DNA of 64,000 bases from Sphingomonas sp. PAMC26645 (GCF_004795835.1 NZ_CP039249.1:4219957-4283956); one strand, 5' to 3'; positions 33,473-43,178 are shown, counted from the first letter of the stretch. Translations and numbers: made by a program. The notes: generated from the letters alone by a model not told the origin.

Positions 33473-35515
33473 ATGAACCTCACCCGGTTCGGCGGAAAGG
33501 AAGCGCTCTTCTCGGTCAAGTGCCTGATCGCTGCTTTTCTCGCCTATTACATCGCGCTCAGGATCGGGCTGACGCGTCCCTATTGGGCAGTGACGACGTC
33601 GTACATCGTAGCGCAGCCACTGGCCGGCGCGGTGCTGTCGAAGGCGGTGTTCCGCGTCGCCGGCACGGTGCTCGGCGCGGCCGCCGCGGTGGTGCTGGTG
33701 CCGAACCTGGTCAACGCGCCCGAATTGCTGTCGCTCGGCCTGGCGCTGTGGCTCGGGCTGTGCCTGTACATCTCGCTGCTCGACCGGACGCCGCGCGCGT
33801 ACCTGTTCCTGCTCGCAGGCTATACGGCCAGCATCATCGGATTTCCGTCGGTCACGACTCCGGGTGCGGTGTTCACGATCGCCGCCTTGCGCGTGCAGGA
33901 GATCACGATCGGCATCCTGTGCGGGAGCCTGGTCCACGGCTTCGTCTTCCCGCAGACCGTGACCGCGACGCTGCTCGCGCGGATCGACGCGATCCTGGCA
34001 GATGCCGAGCGCTGGTCGCGCGATTCGCTGGCGGGAGCATCCGATGCCGCACTCGACCGCGATCGGCGGCGCCTCGCGCTCGACATCAACGAGCTTCATC
34101 AGTTGTCCATCCACCTGCCATTCGACACCGCGCGCCTGCTGCCCCGTACGCGGACGCTGCGTGCGTTGCAGGCGGAGTTGTCGATGCTGCTGCCCCTGGC
34201 AAGCGCGGTCGACGACCGGATCGTCGAGCTGAAGCGCGGTGCAGATGCGCCTCGCCCCGAAGCGCTCGCGTTGATCGAGGACGTCCGCGAATGGCTGCGC
34301 GATCCGCCGCCCGTGGCCGACCGCGGCCCGACCGCAGACGCCTTGATCGAACGCGCCCGCGTTCTCGAGCCGGTAGTAGGCGACACGCTCATCTGGCGCG
34401 ATGCGTTGCGGCTCAGCCTCCTCGCGCGGCTTGGCGAACTGGTCGACGCGCACCGTAACGCGCGCGACCTGCGCGACCAGATGCGCTCGCCATCGCGCGC
34501 ACCGGTCACGCCTGCGGTCGCACGGCTGCTCGCCCGAATCGCCAAGCGACCGCTTCACCGCGACCGGGGTATCGCACTCCGCGCCGCCGCCGGCACCGTC
34601 GCGACCATCCTGCTCGGCTGCGTCTTCTGGATCGGTACGGGCTGGTCGGACGGCGCCGGCGCGGTGCTGATCGCGGGCGTGTGCTGCGCGCTGTTCGGCA
34701 ACAGCGATGACCCCGCACCATCGATCCTGGCGTTCTTCTACGGCACGATCATCGGGCTGGTCATATCCGCCGTCTACGCCTTCGCCATCCTGCCGCGCGT
34801 GACCGATTTCGTGACGCTTGCCGCTGTGCTCGCACCGCCGATGCTGATCGGAGGGATGTTTCTCGCCCGTCCAGCGACCTTGCTGATGACGCTCGGCGGG
34901 TTGCTCGGCGCGCTGAACACGGTCGGCCTCAACGACCGGTTCGGCGGCAGCTTCGACGCGTTCCTCAACGGCGGCATCGCGCAGTTGATCGGCACGCTGT
35001 TCGCGGTCGTGACGGTCGGCCTGTTCCAGACGATCGGCGCGGATACCAGCGCGCGGCGGCTGATCCGCGCAGGCTGGCGCGAACTGGCGGCGCGCAGCGA
35101 TTCGATGAGCCGCCCCGACGCGGCGGGCTGGATCGCACGGATGCTCGACCGCATCGGCCTGCTCGCCCCGCGCCTCGCGTTGCAGGGCGAGGATCCGGGC
35201 AAGCCGCTGCTCGACGCGTTGACCGACCTGCGCGTCGGCGTCGCTGTCGGCGAACTCAAGCAGTTGCGGATCGATGGCTCCCCCGACGAGGCCGCGGTGA
35301 TCACGCCGGTCCTTCGTGGTATCGGCGCGCATTACCGTGCGTTACGTCCGGATGAACCCGCGCCACCCGAACCCGACCTGCTCGCCGGAATCGACACCGC
35401 GATGAGAGGTTTCGCGACCAGCACGCCCGATCGCCACCGCACCGGCGTGCTCGCGCTGACCTCGCTCCGTCGCAACCTGTTCCCACAAGCGCCAGCATAC
35501 GGAGCACCGGCATGA
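33473..35515 (+). CDS. FUSC-family inner-membrane exporter (AaeB-like)
   Basis: 680 residues with two membrane blocks (about 15-180 and 375-520), each followed by a soluble domain, the fusaric-acid-resistance (FUSC)/AaeB layout. N-terminal sequence TRPYWAVTTSYIVAQPLAGAVLSKAVFRVAGT is characteristic. With the DUF1656 and HlyD-type partners that follow it would export aromatic carboxylic acids. Its stop overlaps the next start by 4 nt. Confidence 0.92.
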   Translation: MNLTRFGGKEALFSVKCLIAAFLAYYIALRIGLTRPYWAVTTSYIVAQPLAGAVLSKAVFRVAGTVLGAAAAVVLVPNLVNAPELLSLGLALWLGLCLYISLLDRTPRAYLFLLAGYTASIIGFPSVTTPGAVFTIAALRVQEITIGILCGSLVHGFVFPQTVTATLLARIDAILADAERWSRDSLAGASDAALDRDRRRLALDINELHQLSIHLPFDTARLLPRTRTLRALQAELSMLLPLASAVDDRIVELKRGADAPRPEALALIEDVREWLRDPPPVADRGPTADALIERARVLEPVVGDTLIWRDALRLSLLARLGELVDAHRNARDLRDQMRSPSRAPVTPAVARLLARIAKRPLHRDRGIALRAAAGTVATILLGCVFWIGTGWSDGAGAVLIAGVCCALFGNSDDPAPSILAFFYGTIIGLVISAVYAFAILPRVTDFVTLAAVLAPPMLIGGMFLARPATLLMTLGGLLGALNTVGLNDRFGGSFDAFLNGGIAQLIGTLFAVVTVGLFQTIGADTSARRLIRAGWRELAARSDSMSRPDAAGWIARMLDRIGLLAPRLALQGEDPGKPLLDALTDLRVGVAVGELKQLRIDGSPDEAAVITPVLRGIGAHYRALRPDEPAPPEPDLLAGIDTAMRGFATSTPDRHRTGVLALTSLRRNLFPQAPAYGAPA

Positions 35516-35718
35516 CCGGCGAAATCTCGATCGGCGGCGTCTACTTGCCGAGCATCCTGCTGCTCGCCGTCGCCGCCGTCATCCTGACCGGCATCGCCAC
35601 GCGGCTGCTCGCGTTCGCGGGCGCCTACCGCGTGGTGACGTATCGACCGCTCGTCGACCTCGCGCTGTTCATCCTCATCCTCGGGCTGCTCGCCCTGCTG
35701 ACCGGACCTTCCGCATGA
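35512..35718 (+). CDS. DUF1656 small membrane protein (AaeX-like)
   Basis: 68 residues with two transmembrane segments (about 11-30 and 45-64) and the GEISIGGVYLP N-terminus of DUF1656. AaeX-like proteins are always found beside AaeA/AaeB pumps and are presumed accessory subunits. It overlaps both neighbours by 4 nt (ATGA type), so translation of the three genes is coupled. Confidence 0.92.
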   Translation: MTGEISIGGVYLPSILLLAVAAVILTGIATRLLAFAGAYRVVTYRPLVDLALFILILGLLALLTGPSA

Positions 35719-36617
35719 CCTCTTCCCGCCTCAAGTCGCTGTTCGCCCCGCTGGGTCGCTCGGCCGTCACGCTGATCATCGTCGCGCTCGCGGTGCTGGT
35801 CGCGCTGTGGCTGTGGAAGCGGTACGAGACCGATCCGTGGACGCGCGACGGGCATATCCGCGCTGACATCGTCCGCGTGACGCCCGACGTCGCCGGCTTG
35901 GTCACGCAGGTCGCGGTGCACGACAACCAGGCGGTGAAGCCCGGCGACGTGCTGTTCGTGGTCGATCGTCCGCGCTTCCAGCTGACGCTGGCGCAGTCCG
36001 ACGCGTCGATCGCGAGCGCGCGCGCGACGCTGTTGCAGGCGCGCCGCGAGGCGCAGCGCGATCTTGCGCTCGGCGATCTGGTGGCGAAGGAGACGCACGA
36101 GCAGAACGTCGCGCGCGTGGCCACAGCGTCGGCTGCACTTGCCCAGGCGCAGAGCGCGCGCTCGACCGCGGCGCTGAACCTCGCGCGGACGACGGTGCGT
36201 GCGACGGTGCACGGCATCGTCACCAACCTCGATCTCCATCCCGGTGACTATATCGCGACCGGCGCACAGGCGATGGCGCTGGTCGACACCGACTCACTCC
36301 GCGTCGAGGGTTATTTCGAGGAGACCAAGCTCGGCAGCATCCGAGTCGGCGATCCGGTGGTCGTCCACCTGATGGGCGAGCCACAGGCGCTCCACGGCCG
36401 CGTCGACAGCATCGCCGCGGGGATCAACGACAGCGAACGGACGAATACGACCAACCTGCTGCCAAACGTGAACCCGACGTTCAATTGGGTGCGACTGGCG
36501 CAGCGTATCCCGGTGCGGGTGAAGCTGACGAGCGTGCCGAAGGGTACGCAGTTGATTGTGGGCCGCACCGCAACGGTGACGGTGGTGCCGCGGGTCGCTC
36601 CGGGGACGACATCATGA
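35715..36617 (+). CDS. HlyD-family periplasmic adaptor (AaeA-like)
   Basis: 300 residues: one N-terminal membrane anchor (about 16-36), a biotinyl-lipoyl-like half (VTPDVAGLVTQVAVHDNQAVKPGDVLF), a helical hairpin (about 85-150), the second lipoyl half (RATVHGIVTNLDLHPGDYI) and a beta-barrel domain. It bridges the FUSC pump and an outer-membrane factor. Its stop overlaps the next gene's ATG by 4 nt. Confidence 0.93.
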   Translation: MTSSRLKSLFAPLGRSAVTLIIVALAVLVALWLWKRYETDPWTRDGHIRADIVRVTPDVAGLVTQVAVHDNQAVKPGDVLFVVDRPRFQLTLAQSDASIASARATLLQARREAQRDLALGDLVAKETHEQNVARVATASAALAQAQSARSTAALNLARTTVRATVHGIVTNLDLHPGDYIATGAQAMALVDTDSLRVEGYFEETKLGSIRVGDPVVVHLMGEPQALHGRVDSIAAGINDSERTNTTNLLPNVNPTFNWVRLAQRIPVRVKLTSVPKGTQLIVGRTATVTVVPRVAPGTTS

Positions 36618-38155
36618 TGCGCGCCTCCATCCGCCCCACCCCCCGCCGTCATCCTGACGAAAGTCAGGACCCAGGGTTACAAGCGATGTCCTGCGTGGCT
36701 CTGGATCGTGACTTTCGTCAGGATGACGCAAGAGGGGGCACTAAGCACGCCGGTCGCCGCGGTCTCGCAACGATCATCGCCTCGCTCGCGCTCGCGGCCT
36801 GCACCACCGCCGGCCCAAACTACGCGCTCCCCGAGTCCGCAGTCGTCAACCGCCCCTCCGCCCAAGGCGCATTCGACAGCAGCCACGAGAAGGCGTTCGT
36901 CGACACCCCGCTCCCCGATCACTGGTGGCAACTCTACGGCGACCCCCGCCTCGACGCGTTCGTCACCGAAGCGCTCGCCGCCAACACCGATCTCCGCGCC
37001 GCCGACGCCAACCTGCGCCGCGCAGACGCGGTCGTCGCCGAAGTCGCCGCGGGCCGAACGCTGTCGACCGTGCTCGGCGGCGGCACCTCGCTGGACCGTC
37101 CCTACACGACCGGCGGCAGCCTGCCCGGCACGCTCGACTACAACCTCGGCATCACGCTCGCCTATCCGCTCGACCTGTCGGGTCGCATCCGCCGCGCGAT
37201 CGAAGCGGCGCAGGGCGATGCCGAGGCGGTCGCCGCCGCACGCGACAATGTCCGCGTCACCGTCGCCGCGGAAACCGCGCGCAGCTACGCCACCGCCTGC
37301 ACCGCCAACTCGGTGCTGGCCGCAAACAACCGTATCCTAGCGCTGCAACGCCAGACGCTGAACGTGACGCAGCGCCTGCAACGCGGCGGCCGCGGCACCG
37401 CGTTCGACGTAACGCGCGCAAGAACCGCAGTCGACCAAAGCGAAGCGCTGATCCCCTCGCAGGTCGCGACACGAACCGCCGCGCTGTACCGGCTCGCCAC
37501 GCTGATGGGTCGCGCGCCCGCCGACTATCCCAAGGACGTCGCGACCTGCGCCAAGCCGCCCGCGCTCACCCGCCCGCTGCCGATCGGCGACGGGACCGCG
37601 TTGATCCTGCGCCGCCCCGACATCCGGCAGGCCGAACGCACGCTCGCCGCCGCGACCGCGCGGATCGGCGTGGCAACCGCCAACCTCTATCCGCAGGTCA
37701 GCCTCGGCGGCTCGGCCGGGTTCACCGGGCCGGTCTCGTCGCTCGGCTCGACCAACGCATTCCACCTCGGGCTCGGACCGCTGATCAGCTGGAGCTTCCC
37801 CAACCGCCCGGTCATCCGCGCGCAGATCGCCCAAGCCGGCGCCACTGCGGACCAAGCATTAGCGCAGTTCGATTCGACCACGCTCGAAGCGCTCCGCCAG
37901 ACCGAGACCGCACTTTCCGCCTATGCCCGCGAAGGCGACCGCAACGCAGCCCTCCGCCGCGCGCAGTCCAGCGCCGCGCGCGCCGCGGATCAGGCCGGCA
38001 CGCTCTACCGTTTCGGCCGCACAGACTTCCTCTCGTTGCTGACCGCGCAGGCGGCGCTGACCACCGCGCAGGCGAACCTCGCCGCCTCCGACGCCCTGCT
38101 GGTCGATCGCCAGGTCGACGTCTTCAAGGCACTCGGCGGGGGGTGGCAGACTTGA
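36614..38155 (+). CDS. Outer-membrane efflux lipoprotein, NodT/OprM type, with a repeat-derived N-terminus
   Basis: 513 residues from the coupled ATG 36614. The TolC-like domain is standard (DHWWQLYGDPRLD, repeated helical hairpins, LLTAQAALTTAQANL), giving the outer-membrane channel for the pump. Odd feature: the lipobox LALAAC places Cys at residue 63 from ATG 36614 (39 from ATG 36686), far beyond a normal lipoprotein signal, because the first codons run through an 82-nt paired palindromic repeat (36647-36728). Either an internal start (ATG 36686 or GTG 36692) is used or export has been altered. No nearer ATG/GTG/TTG exists. Confidence 0.88.
   Translation: MMRASIRPTPRRHPDESQDPGLQAMSCVALDRDFRQDDARGGTKHAGRRGLATIIASLALAACTTAGPNYALPESAVVNRPSAQGAFDSSHEKAFVDTPLPDHWWQLYGDPRLDAFVTEALAANTDLRAADANLRRADAVVAEVAAGRTLSTVLGGGTSLDRPYTTGGSLPGTLDYNLGITLAYPLDLSGRIRRAIEAAQGDAEAVAAARDNVRVTVAAETARSYATACTANSVLAANNRILALQRQTLNVTQRLQRGGRGTAFDVTRARTAVDQSEALIPSQVATRTAALYRLATLMGRAPADYPKDVATCAKPPALTRPLPIGDGTALILRRPDIRQAERTLAAATARIGVATANLYPQVSLGGSAGFTGPVSSLGSTNAFHLGLGPLISWSFPNRPVIRAQIAQAGATADQALAQFDSTTLEALRQTETALSAYAREGDRNAALRRAQSSAARAADQAGTLYRFGRTDFLSLLTAQAALTTAQANLAASDALLVDRQVDVFKALGGGWQT
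36647..36728. repeat. Paired palindromic repeat inside a coding region (family C)
   Basis: Perfect 18-bp inverted arms (36647-36664 CGTCATCCTGACGAAAGT and its mirror 36711-36728), and each arm contains its own TCCTGACGAAAGTCAGGA-type small palindrome. It is read in frame as HPDESQDPG...RQDDA in the outer-membrane lipoprotein gene. Confidence 0.85.
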
Positions 38156-38208
38156 GGCTGCGTCGCCGCGGGCTGGCGTCGATCAACAGCGAAATCCGCG
38201 ATGGCATC

Positions 38209-39651
38209 ATGCCCGCCGCCGACACGATCGCGCGCGTCGCCAAGGACCCGGACGCGTTGCCGCATACGCCGAGCAACTACCGCATCACCGCGCTGATCAT
38301 CGCCTGCGCACTGTTCATGGAACAGATGGACTCGACCGTGCTCGCGACCGCGCTGCCGACGATGGCGCGCGATTTCGGCGTCCCCGCCACCAGCATGAGC
38401 TCGGCGCTGACCTCGTACCTGCTGGCCCTCGCGATCTTCATTCCGGCAAGCGGGCGTCTCGCGGACCGGTTCGGCTCGCGGACGATCTTCCGCGCGGCGA
38501 TCCTGATCTTCGTGGGTGGCTCGATGTTGTGCGGCCAGGCGACCAGCCTGCCGTTCATGATGGTCGCGCGCTTCCTGCAAGGGCTCGGCGGCGCGATGAT
38601 GATCCCGATCGGCCGCCTCGTCCTGCTCCGCAGCGTCGCCAAGGAGGACATGGTCCAGGCGATGTCGTGGCTGATCATGCCCGCGCTGATCGGCCCGATC
38701 CTGGGCCCCCCGGTCGGCGGCGCGATCGTCACCTATCTCGACTGGCGCTGGATCTTCTACCTCAACGTCCCGATCGGCCTGCTCGGCGTGGTGCTGGTGA
38801 CACGCTTCATCGGCGAGGTCCGCGAGGACAAGCCGGCGCGCTTCGACGTGCCCGGCTTCATCCTGTCGGGCGTGTCGCTCGGCTGTCTGTTGTTCGGGTT
38901 CGAGATGACCAGCCGCACCGGTGAACTCTCTCGCGCGATCGTCCTGATCGTCGTCGGACTGGTCGCCGGCATCGCGTATATACGCCATGCCAAGCACCGC
39001 AGCGACCCGATCCTCGACCTGTCGCTGATGCGAATCCCCACCTTCCGCCTGTCGGTGATCGGCGGATCGCTGACCCGCATCACGCAGGGCGCGCAACCGT
39101 TCCTGTTGCCGATGATGCTCCAATTGGGCTTCGGCATGACCGCGGCGGCTAGCGGCGCGATCACTATCGCCGGCGCGATCGGTTCGCTGGGAATGAAGGG
39201 GCTCGCCCCGCGCGTGCTCCGTCGCTTCGGGTTCCGGAACAGCCTGATCGTCGGCGGACTCTGCGCAAGCTCCGGCTATGCGCTCGCAGGCCTCTTCCGC
39301 CCCGACTGGCCGATCCCGGTGATCTTCGGCGTGCTGATGATCTCGGGCTTCTTCATGTCGTTCCAGTTCTCGGCGTACAACACGATCGCGTATGACGAGA
39401 TTCCCTCGTCGCGGATGAGCAGCGCGACAAGCTTCTACGCGACGTTCCAGCAACTTATGCTCTCGCTCGGCATCTGCGTCGGCGCGGCGTCGCTGCATGT
39501 CGGGATGCTCGGGACGGGCGCGACGCGTCCGGCGCTGACGGACTTCACGCTGGCGTTCCTAGTGGTGACGGCAGTGTCGGCGTCGGCGACCATCTGGAAC
39601 CGCCGGTTCGCGGTGGATGCGGGGGCGGACTTAAGCGGACACCGGGCATAG
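38209..39651 (+). CDS. DHA2-family MFS multidrug exporter (EmrB-like)
   Basis: 480 residues from ATG 38209, with 14 hydrophobic segments and EmrB-type motifs: MEQMDSTVLATALPTMARDF, SGRLADRFGSRTIF (motif A) and LGPPVGGAIVTYLDWRWIFYLNVPIG (motif C). Drug/H+ antiporter. Alternative start: TTG 38152 overlaps the stop of the preceding gene in a TTGA pattern and is preceded by a G-rich stretch. It ends the MarR-FUSC-DUF1656-HlyD-OMF operon, so one adaptor and one outer-membrane factor may serve two different inner-membrane pumps. Confidence 0.9.
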   Translation: MPAADTIARVAKDPDALPHTPSNYRITALIIACALFMEQMDSTVLATALPTMARDFGVPATSMSSALTSYLLALAIFIPASGRLADRFGSRTIFRAAILIFVGGSMLCGQATSLPFMMVARFLQGLGGAMMIPIGRLVLLRSVAKEDMVQAMSWLIMPALIGPILGPPVGGAIVTYLDWRWIFYLNVPIGLLGVVLVTRFIGEVREDKPARFDVPGFILSGVSLGCLLFGFEMTSRTGELSRAIVLIVVGLVAGIAYIRHAKHRSDPILDLSLMRIPTFRLSVIGGSLTRITQGAQPFLLPMMLQLGFGMTAAASGAITIAGAIGSLGMKGLAPRVLRRFGFRNSLIVGGLCASSGYALAGLFRPDWPIPVIFGVLMISGFFMSFQFSAYNTIAYDEIPSSRMSSATSFYATFQQLMLSLGICVGAASLHVGMLGTGATRPALTDFTLAFLVVTAVSASATIWNRRFAVDAGADLSGHRA

Positions 39652-39664
39652 CAGGACCAACCTG

Positions 39665-39773
39665 CCCCCCTCCCTGAAAGGGAGGGGTTGGGGGTGGGTA
39701 GGCCAGCTTGTGCCGCGACCGTTCGGCGTACGGAAAGCAACCCACCCCCGGCCCCTCCCTTCCAGGGAGGGGG
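39665..39773. repeat. Paired palindromic repeat, family A copy 3 (REPIN-like)
   Basis: Units at about 39665-39700 and 39739-39773, between the convergent efflux operon and opgH. The interior read in reverse (TTCCGTACGCC...GCGGCACAAGC) matches copy 2. Confidence 0.8.
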
Positions 39774-39786
39774 GAAGTAGAGAGCG

Positions 39787-41595
39787 TCAGACCTGCGTCG
39801 CCGGCAGCGACGGTCGCGAAAGCACCGACACATGCTCGCCGGGCTCCACGAACATCCCATGCGCAGCAGCCCACCGCCCCGCCTTCTCGCTCGCCGTCAA
39901 CATCGTCAGGAACGGACTTAGCAACAACCCCAGCGTCACCGGCGCAAGCCAAGCCGCGGTGATCGGCGCGAACGGCGTGACCAGCAGCAACGCCACCCCC
40001 ACCCCGACATGCCAGCGATATCGCGGCATCACGTCCGCCAGCGACAGTTCGTGCGCGTCACGGTTCTGCGGCGCCCAACCGGATTTCCGCCCCATCAGGA
40101 TCCCCGCGAGATCCATCGTCTGCGTTAACGCGATCACCGGCGCGGACAGCATCGAGAACGGCACGTCGACCAGCACCGAGCGGACGATCCCGCGCCGCCC
40201 GCCGAACCCCGCGCGCCGCTCCGCATTCGAGAATGCCCAGATCACGCTCAACAGCTTCGGCCCGAACAACAGCAGCAGTGTGACGAACAGCACCTGCAGC
40301 GAAGTCTGCGCCTCGACGATGTTGCGCTCGCCAATCAGCGCCTGCACGACGCTCGTCGCGATCATCAGCAGCCATACCGGCGAGGTGATGAACGCGGACG
40401 CGCCCATCAGCAGTTGCAGCCGGCTGATCCAGTGGAACCCCGACGACGTCAGCAGGCTGAGATGCTGGATATTCCCCTGCGCCCAGCGCCGGTCGCGCAC
40501 CGCCGCGTCAATCAGCGTCGGCGGATATTCCTCGAACGTCTCCTCGGTCATCAGCATGTGGACGCGCCAGCCGCGCCTGCGGAGCAGTGCCGCCTCGACC
40601 ATGTCGTGGCTCATGATGACCCCACCGAACGGCGCGCGGCCGGGAAGGTCCGGTAGCCCGCAACTCGAAGCGAACGCCTCGATCCGGATCAGCGCATTAT
40701 GCCCCCAGAAGGTCGCTTCCGAGCCTGACCACCAGACCAGCCCGGCGGTGGAAATCGGACCGTACAACCGACTGGCGAATTGCATCCAGCGCTGGAAGAA
40801 CGTCACGCCGTTGATCACTGCCGGTACGGTCTGGAGCAGCGCGACCGCCGGACGACGTTCGAGCACCTGCGCCATGCCGATGATCGTATTCCCGCCCATC
40901 AGGCTGTCCGCGTCGAGCATCAGCATATAGCGATAGCCGCCGCCGAACCGCCGGATCCATTCGGCCACGTTGCCGGGTTTCCGCCCCACGTTCACGGTGC
41001 GGCGGCGGTAATAGAGCGCGCAGTCGAGCGTCGGCGCGAGGCGCTCCCACGCCGCGACCTCGGCCGCCTCCGCCGTTTCGCCGGAATCGCTCAGGATGAA
41101 GATATCGAACCGGTCGGCGACACCGCCCGCGGCGATCGCGCGCGCCATCCACGCGATCCGCTCGAACACCGCATCGATGTCCTCGTTGTGGACCGGCATC
41201 AGGATCGCGGTGCGGCCCTCGAGCGGTTCGGACTGGCGCGGCGTCGGTACGAAGCCCGGATGCCCGCCGGTCATCAACAGCACGAAGCCGATCGCGGCAT
41301 TCATGAATCCGAACGCGATCCACGCGAACAGCGGGAAGAACAGCGCGAGCAACGCCGCGTCCCAGAAGCTCAGTCCGTCGGCGAGCAGCGATTCCTGCAC
41401 CGCCGACGACGCCGCGGTTGCCAGCAGCCCGGTCATCAGCACGAGGAGGATGCGGCGCGCGAGCATGTCGTCGGAGGATACGACCATGCCCGGGCCCGGC
41501 TCGGGCGCGGACCAAGGCGGCGGCGGACCGTCGAAACGCTGCGAGGGCATCTCGATCGGCGTTTCGCCCGGCATCATTGCGGGAAGCGCGGGCAT
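39787..41595 (-). CDS. opgH: Glucans biosynthesis glucosyltransferase OpgH (MdoH)
   Basis: 602 residues, an inner-membrane family 2 glycosyltransferase. Membrane segments at about 47-65 and 78-110 flank the N-terminus; the cytosolic GT2 core shows LSDSGE (Asp170), the DAD motif (Asp228/230), SHDMVE (Asp331) and the RRWAQGN signature (370-374); more helices follow. It polymerises beta-1,2-glucose for osmoregulated periplasmic glucans and extrudes the chain. It is shorter than E. coli OpgH (about 850) mainly at the N-terminus. Its ATG shares one base with the opgG stop (TGATG). Confidence 0.95.
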   Translation of the reverse strand: MPALPAMMPGETPIEMPSQRFDGPPPPWSAPEPGPGMVVSSDDMLARRILLVLMTGLLATAASSAVQESLLADGLSFWDAALLALFFPLFAWIAFGFMNAAIGFVLLMTGGHPGFVPTPRQSEPLEGRTAILMPVHNEDIDAVFERIAWMARAIAAGGVADRFDIFILSDSGETAEAAEVAAWERLAPTLDCALYYRRRTVNVGRKPGNVAEWIRRFGGGYRYMLMLDADSLMGGNTIIGMAQVLERRPAVALLQTVPAVINGVTFFQRWMQFASRLYGPISTAGLVWWSGSEATFWGHNALIRIEAFASSCGLPDLPGRAPFGGVIMSHDMVEAALLRRRGWRVHMLMTEETFEEYPPTLIDAAVRDRRWAQGNIQHLSLLTSSGFHWISRLQLLMGASAFITSPVWLLMIATSVVQALIGERNIVEAQTSLQVLFVTLLLLFGPKLLSVIWAFSNAERRAGFGGRRGIVRSVLVDVPFSMLSAPVIALTQTMDLAGILMGRKSGWAPQNRDAHELSLADVMPRYRWHVGVGVALLLVTPFAPITAAWLAPVTLGLLLSPFLTMLTASEKAGRWAAAHGMFVEPGEHVSVLSRPSLPATQV

Positions 41596-43088
41596 CAGAA
41601 GATCGGGGTCAGGACGGTTTCGCTAAGTGCGCGACCTCCGCGCGTGAGGAACAGCCTGACGTCGGCGGGTCCTTGCGCGTCGGGGGCCACGTCGGCGGTG
41701 ACGCGCCAGCGGTTCTTCTGGCCGACGACGGGATAGGCCGCGTTGGCGAGTACCTTGCCGCGGACGACGTCGATCTTGGCGGTCACCCCGCTCTGGCGAT
41801 CGAGACCAGCAAGACCCTCACCGATGAAATCGACCACGAGCTTCCGCGCGCCCTTCACCGGCTCGGCGCCCGGTCGGCCGGCGACGCCCTGCCAGCAATC
41901 GACGACGTGCGCTGTCGCGGCGACGGCGGTCGGATCGACCGATTTCCACGACAGCGAGTAATCGAACTGCAACCGCTGCCCCGCTTTTGCAGGCGCTGCC
42001 GGGGTCCAGAACGAGACGACGTTATCCACCGTCTCGCTGTTGGTCGGGAACGCATAGAGCATTACCGCGCCCTTGCCCCAGTCGCCCTGCGGCTGAACCC
42101 ACAAGTTCGGCCGGCGATCGTAGAACGCGCCGTCGTCCTGATAATGGTCGAAATTGCGATCGCGCTGGATCAGCCCGAAGCCCTTGGGCGCCTGATCTGC
42201 GAAACTATCGAGCGTATCGTGCGGCGGGTTGTTGAGCGGGCGCCAGATGCGTTCGCCGGCGCCGGTGAGGAGCGCCAGGCCGTCCGAATCGTGGATCTCG
42301 GGACGCCAGTCGACCGCAGCGGCGCGATTGCCTTCGCCGTACCAGAACATGCTGGTCGCAGGCGCGACGCCGAGCCGTTCGATGTCGCGACGGACGTTGA
42401 GCACGGACGAGACCTGCTGCTCGACCCCCGCGCCGGCGACGTGGCGCGACTGGATGCGGTACGCGCCGGTGACGCTCGCGCCGTCCATCAGCGCATAGAT
42501 CGTGTACGCGTCCGCGCCGGTCCGCTCGATCCAGAATTCGGTGAAGTCGGGAAATTCCTCGCGGCCCGGCAGCCCGGTGTTGATCGCGAGCCCGCGCGCG
42601 GACAGGCCGTACTGGTCCTGCGCGCCGGCGGTCCGGAAATAGGAGGCGCCCTGGAACGCCATCCAGTCGCTGGTCCCGCCCGGCGCCATCGCGCGGAACC
42701 CGGCGATACCGAGCGAGGCGGCGTGGCCCTCTTCGGCCTCGAACAGGTCGCGCGAAAACTCGATGCGGCGCGCCTGCCCGCCCTCGACGACGTTGATCGC
42801 GACCGGCATCGGCGCATAGCGGCCGAGCGGGAACAGGCGGATACCGCCCGCCAGCGTCTTGTCCGCGCGGAAGCGGATGCTGCCGACCTTGTCGTAATCG
42901 ATCGCGGCGGCTGCGGCGACCTTTGCGGGAGCGGCGTATGGCTTGGTCGCGAGCGTCGCGGCGCGCTGCTGGAGCGCGTCCCAAGAGAACGGCTCGGCCT
43001 TGCCGGGCGCTGCACGCATCGCGGCGGCGGCCTGTGGGAGGACACCCAACAGACCCAGCGCGGTTACTACTTCGCGTCGACCGATCAT
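41595..43088 (-). CDS. opgG: Periplasmic glucan biosynthesis protein, MdoG/OpgD family
   Basis: 497 residues. Diagnostic segments: GASYFR, YGLSARGLAI, EEFPDFTEFW, SVTGAYR, NPPHDT...PKGFGLIQRDRNFDHYQD and a C-terminal immunoglobulin-like domain. The N-terminus MIGRREVVTALGLLG has a twin-arginine look, which favours Tat export and resembles E. coli OpgD more than OpgG; the symbol is therefore approximate. The protein shapes or branches the beta-glucan made by OpgH. The two genes overlap by one base, so they form a coupled operon. Confidence 0.92.
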   Translation of the reverse strand: MIGRREVVTALGLLGVLPQAAAAMRAAPGKAEPFSWDALQQRAATLATKPYAAPAKVAAAAAIDYDKVGSIRFRADKTLAGGIRLFPLGRYAPMPVAINVVEGGQARRIEFSRDLFEAEEGHAASLGIAGFRAMAPGGTSDWMAFQGASYFRTAGAQDQYGLSARGLAINTGLPGREEFPDFTEFWIERTGADAYTIYALMDGASVTGAYRIQSRHVAGAGVEQQVSSVLNVRRDIERLGVAPATSMFWYGEGNRAAAVDWRPEIHDSDGLALLTGAGERIWRPLNNPPHDTLDSFADQAPKGFGLIQRDRNFDHYQDDGAFYDRRPNLWVQPQGDWGKGAVMLYAFPTNSETVDNVVSFWTPAAPAKAGQRLQFDYSLSWKSVDPTAVAATAHVVDCWQGVAGRPGAEPVKGARKLVVDFIGEGLAGLDRQSGVTAKIDVVRGKVLANAAYPVVGQKNRWRVTADVAPDAQGPADVRLFLTRGGRALSETVLTPIF

Positions 43089-43178
43089 GCAGAGCGCTCC
43101 CTTGTCGTCATCATGCTGCAGTGCGGTAGCATAGTGACGATGCGCGCGCGCGTCGACAGGTCCCGCGGCGGGCGCGCC

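Noticed and set aside
33440..35332. Large antisense frame across the FUSC gene
   Set aside because: Arg/Glu/Gln-rich shadow of the FUSC reading frame, with no recognisable fold or start signal.
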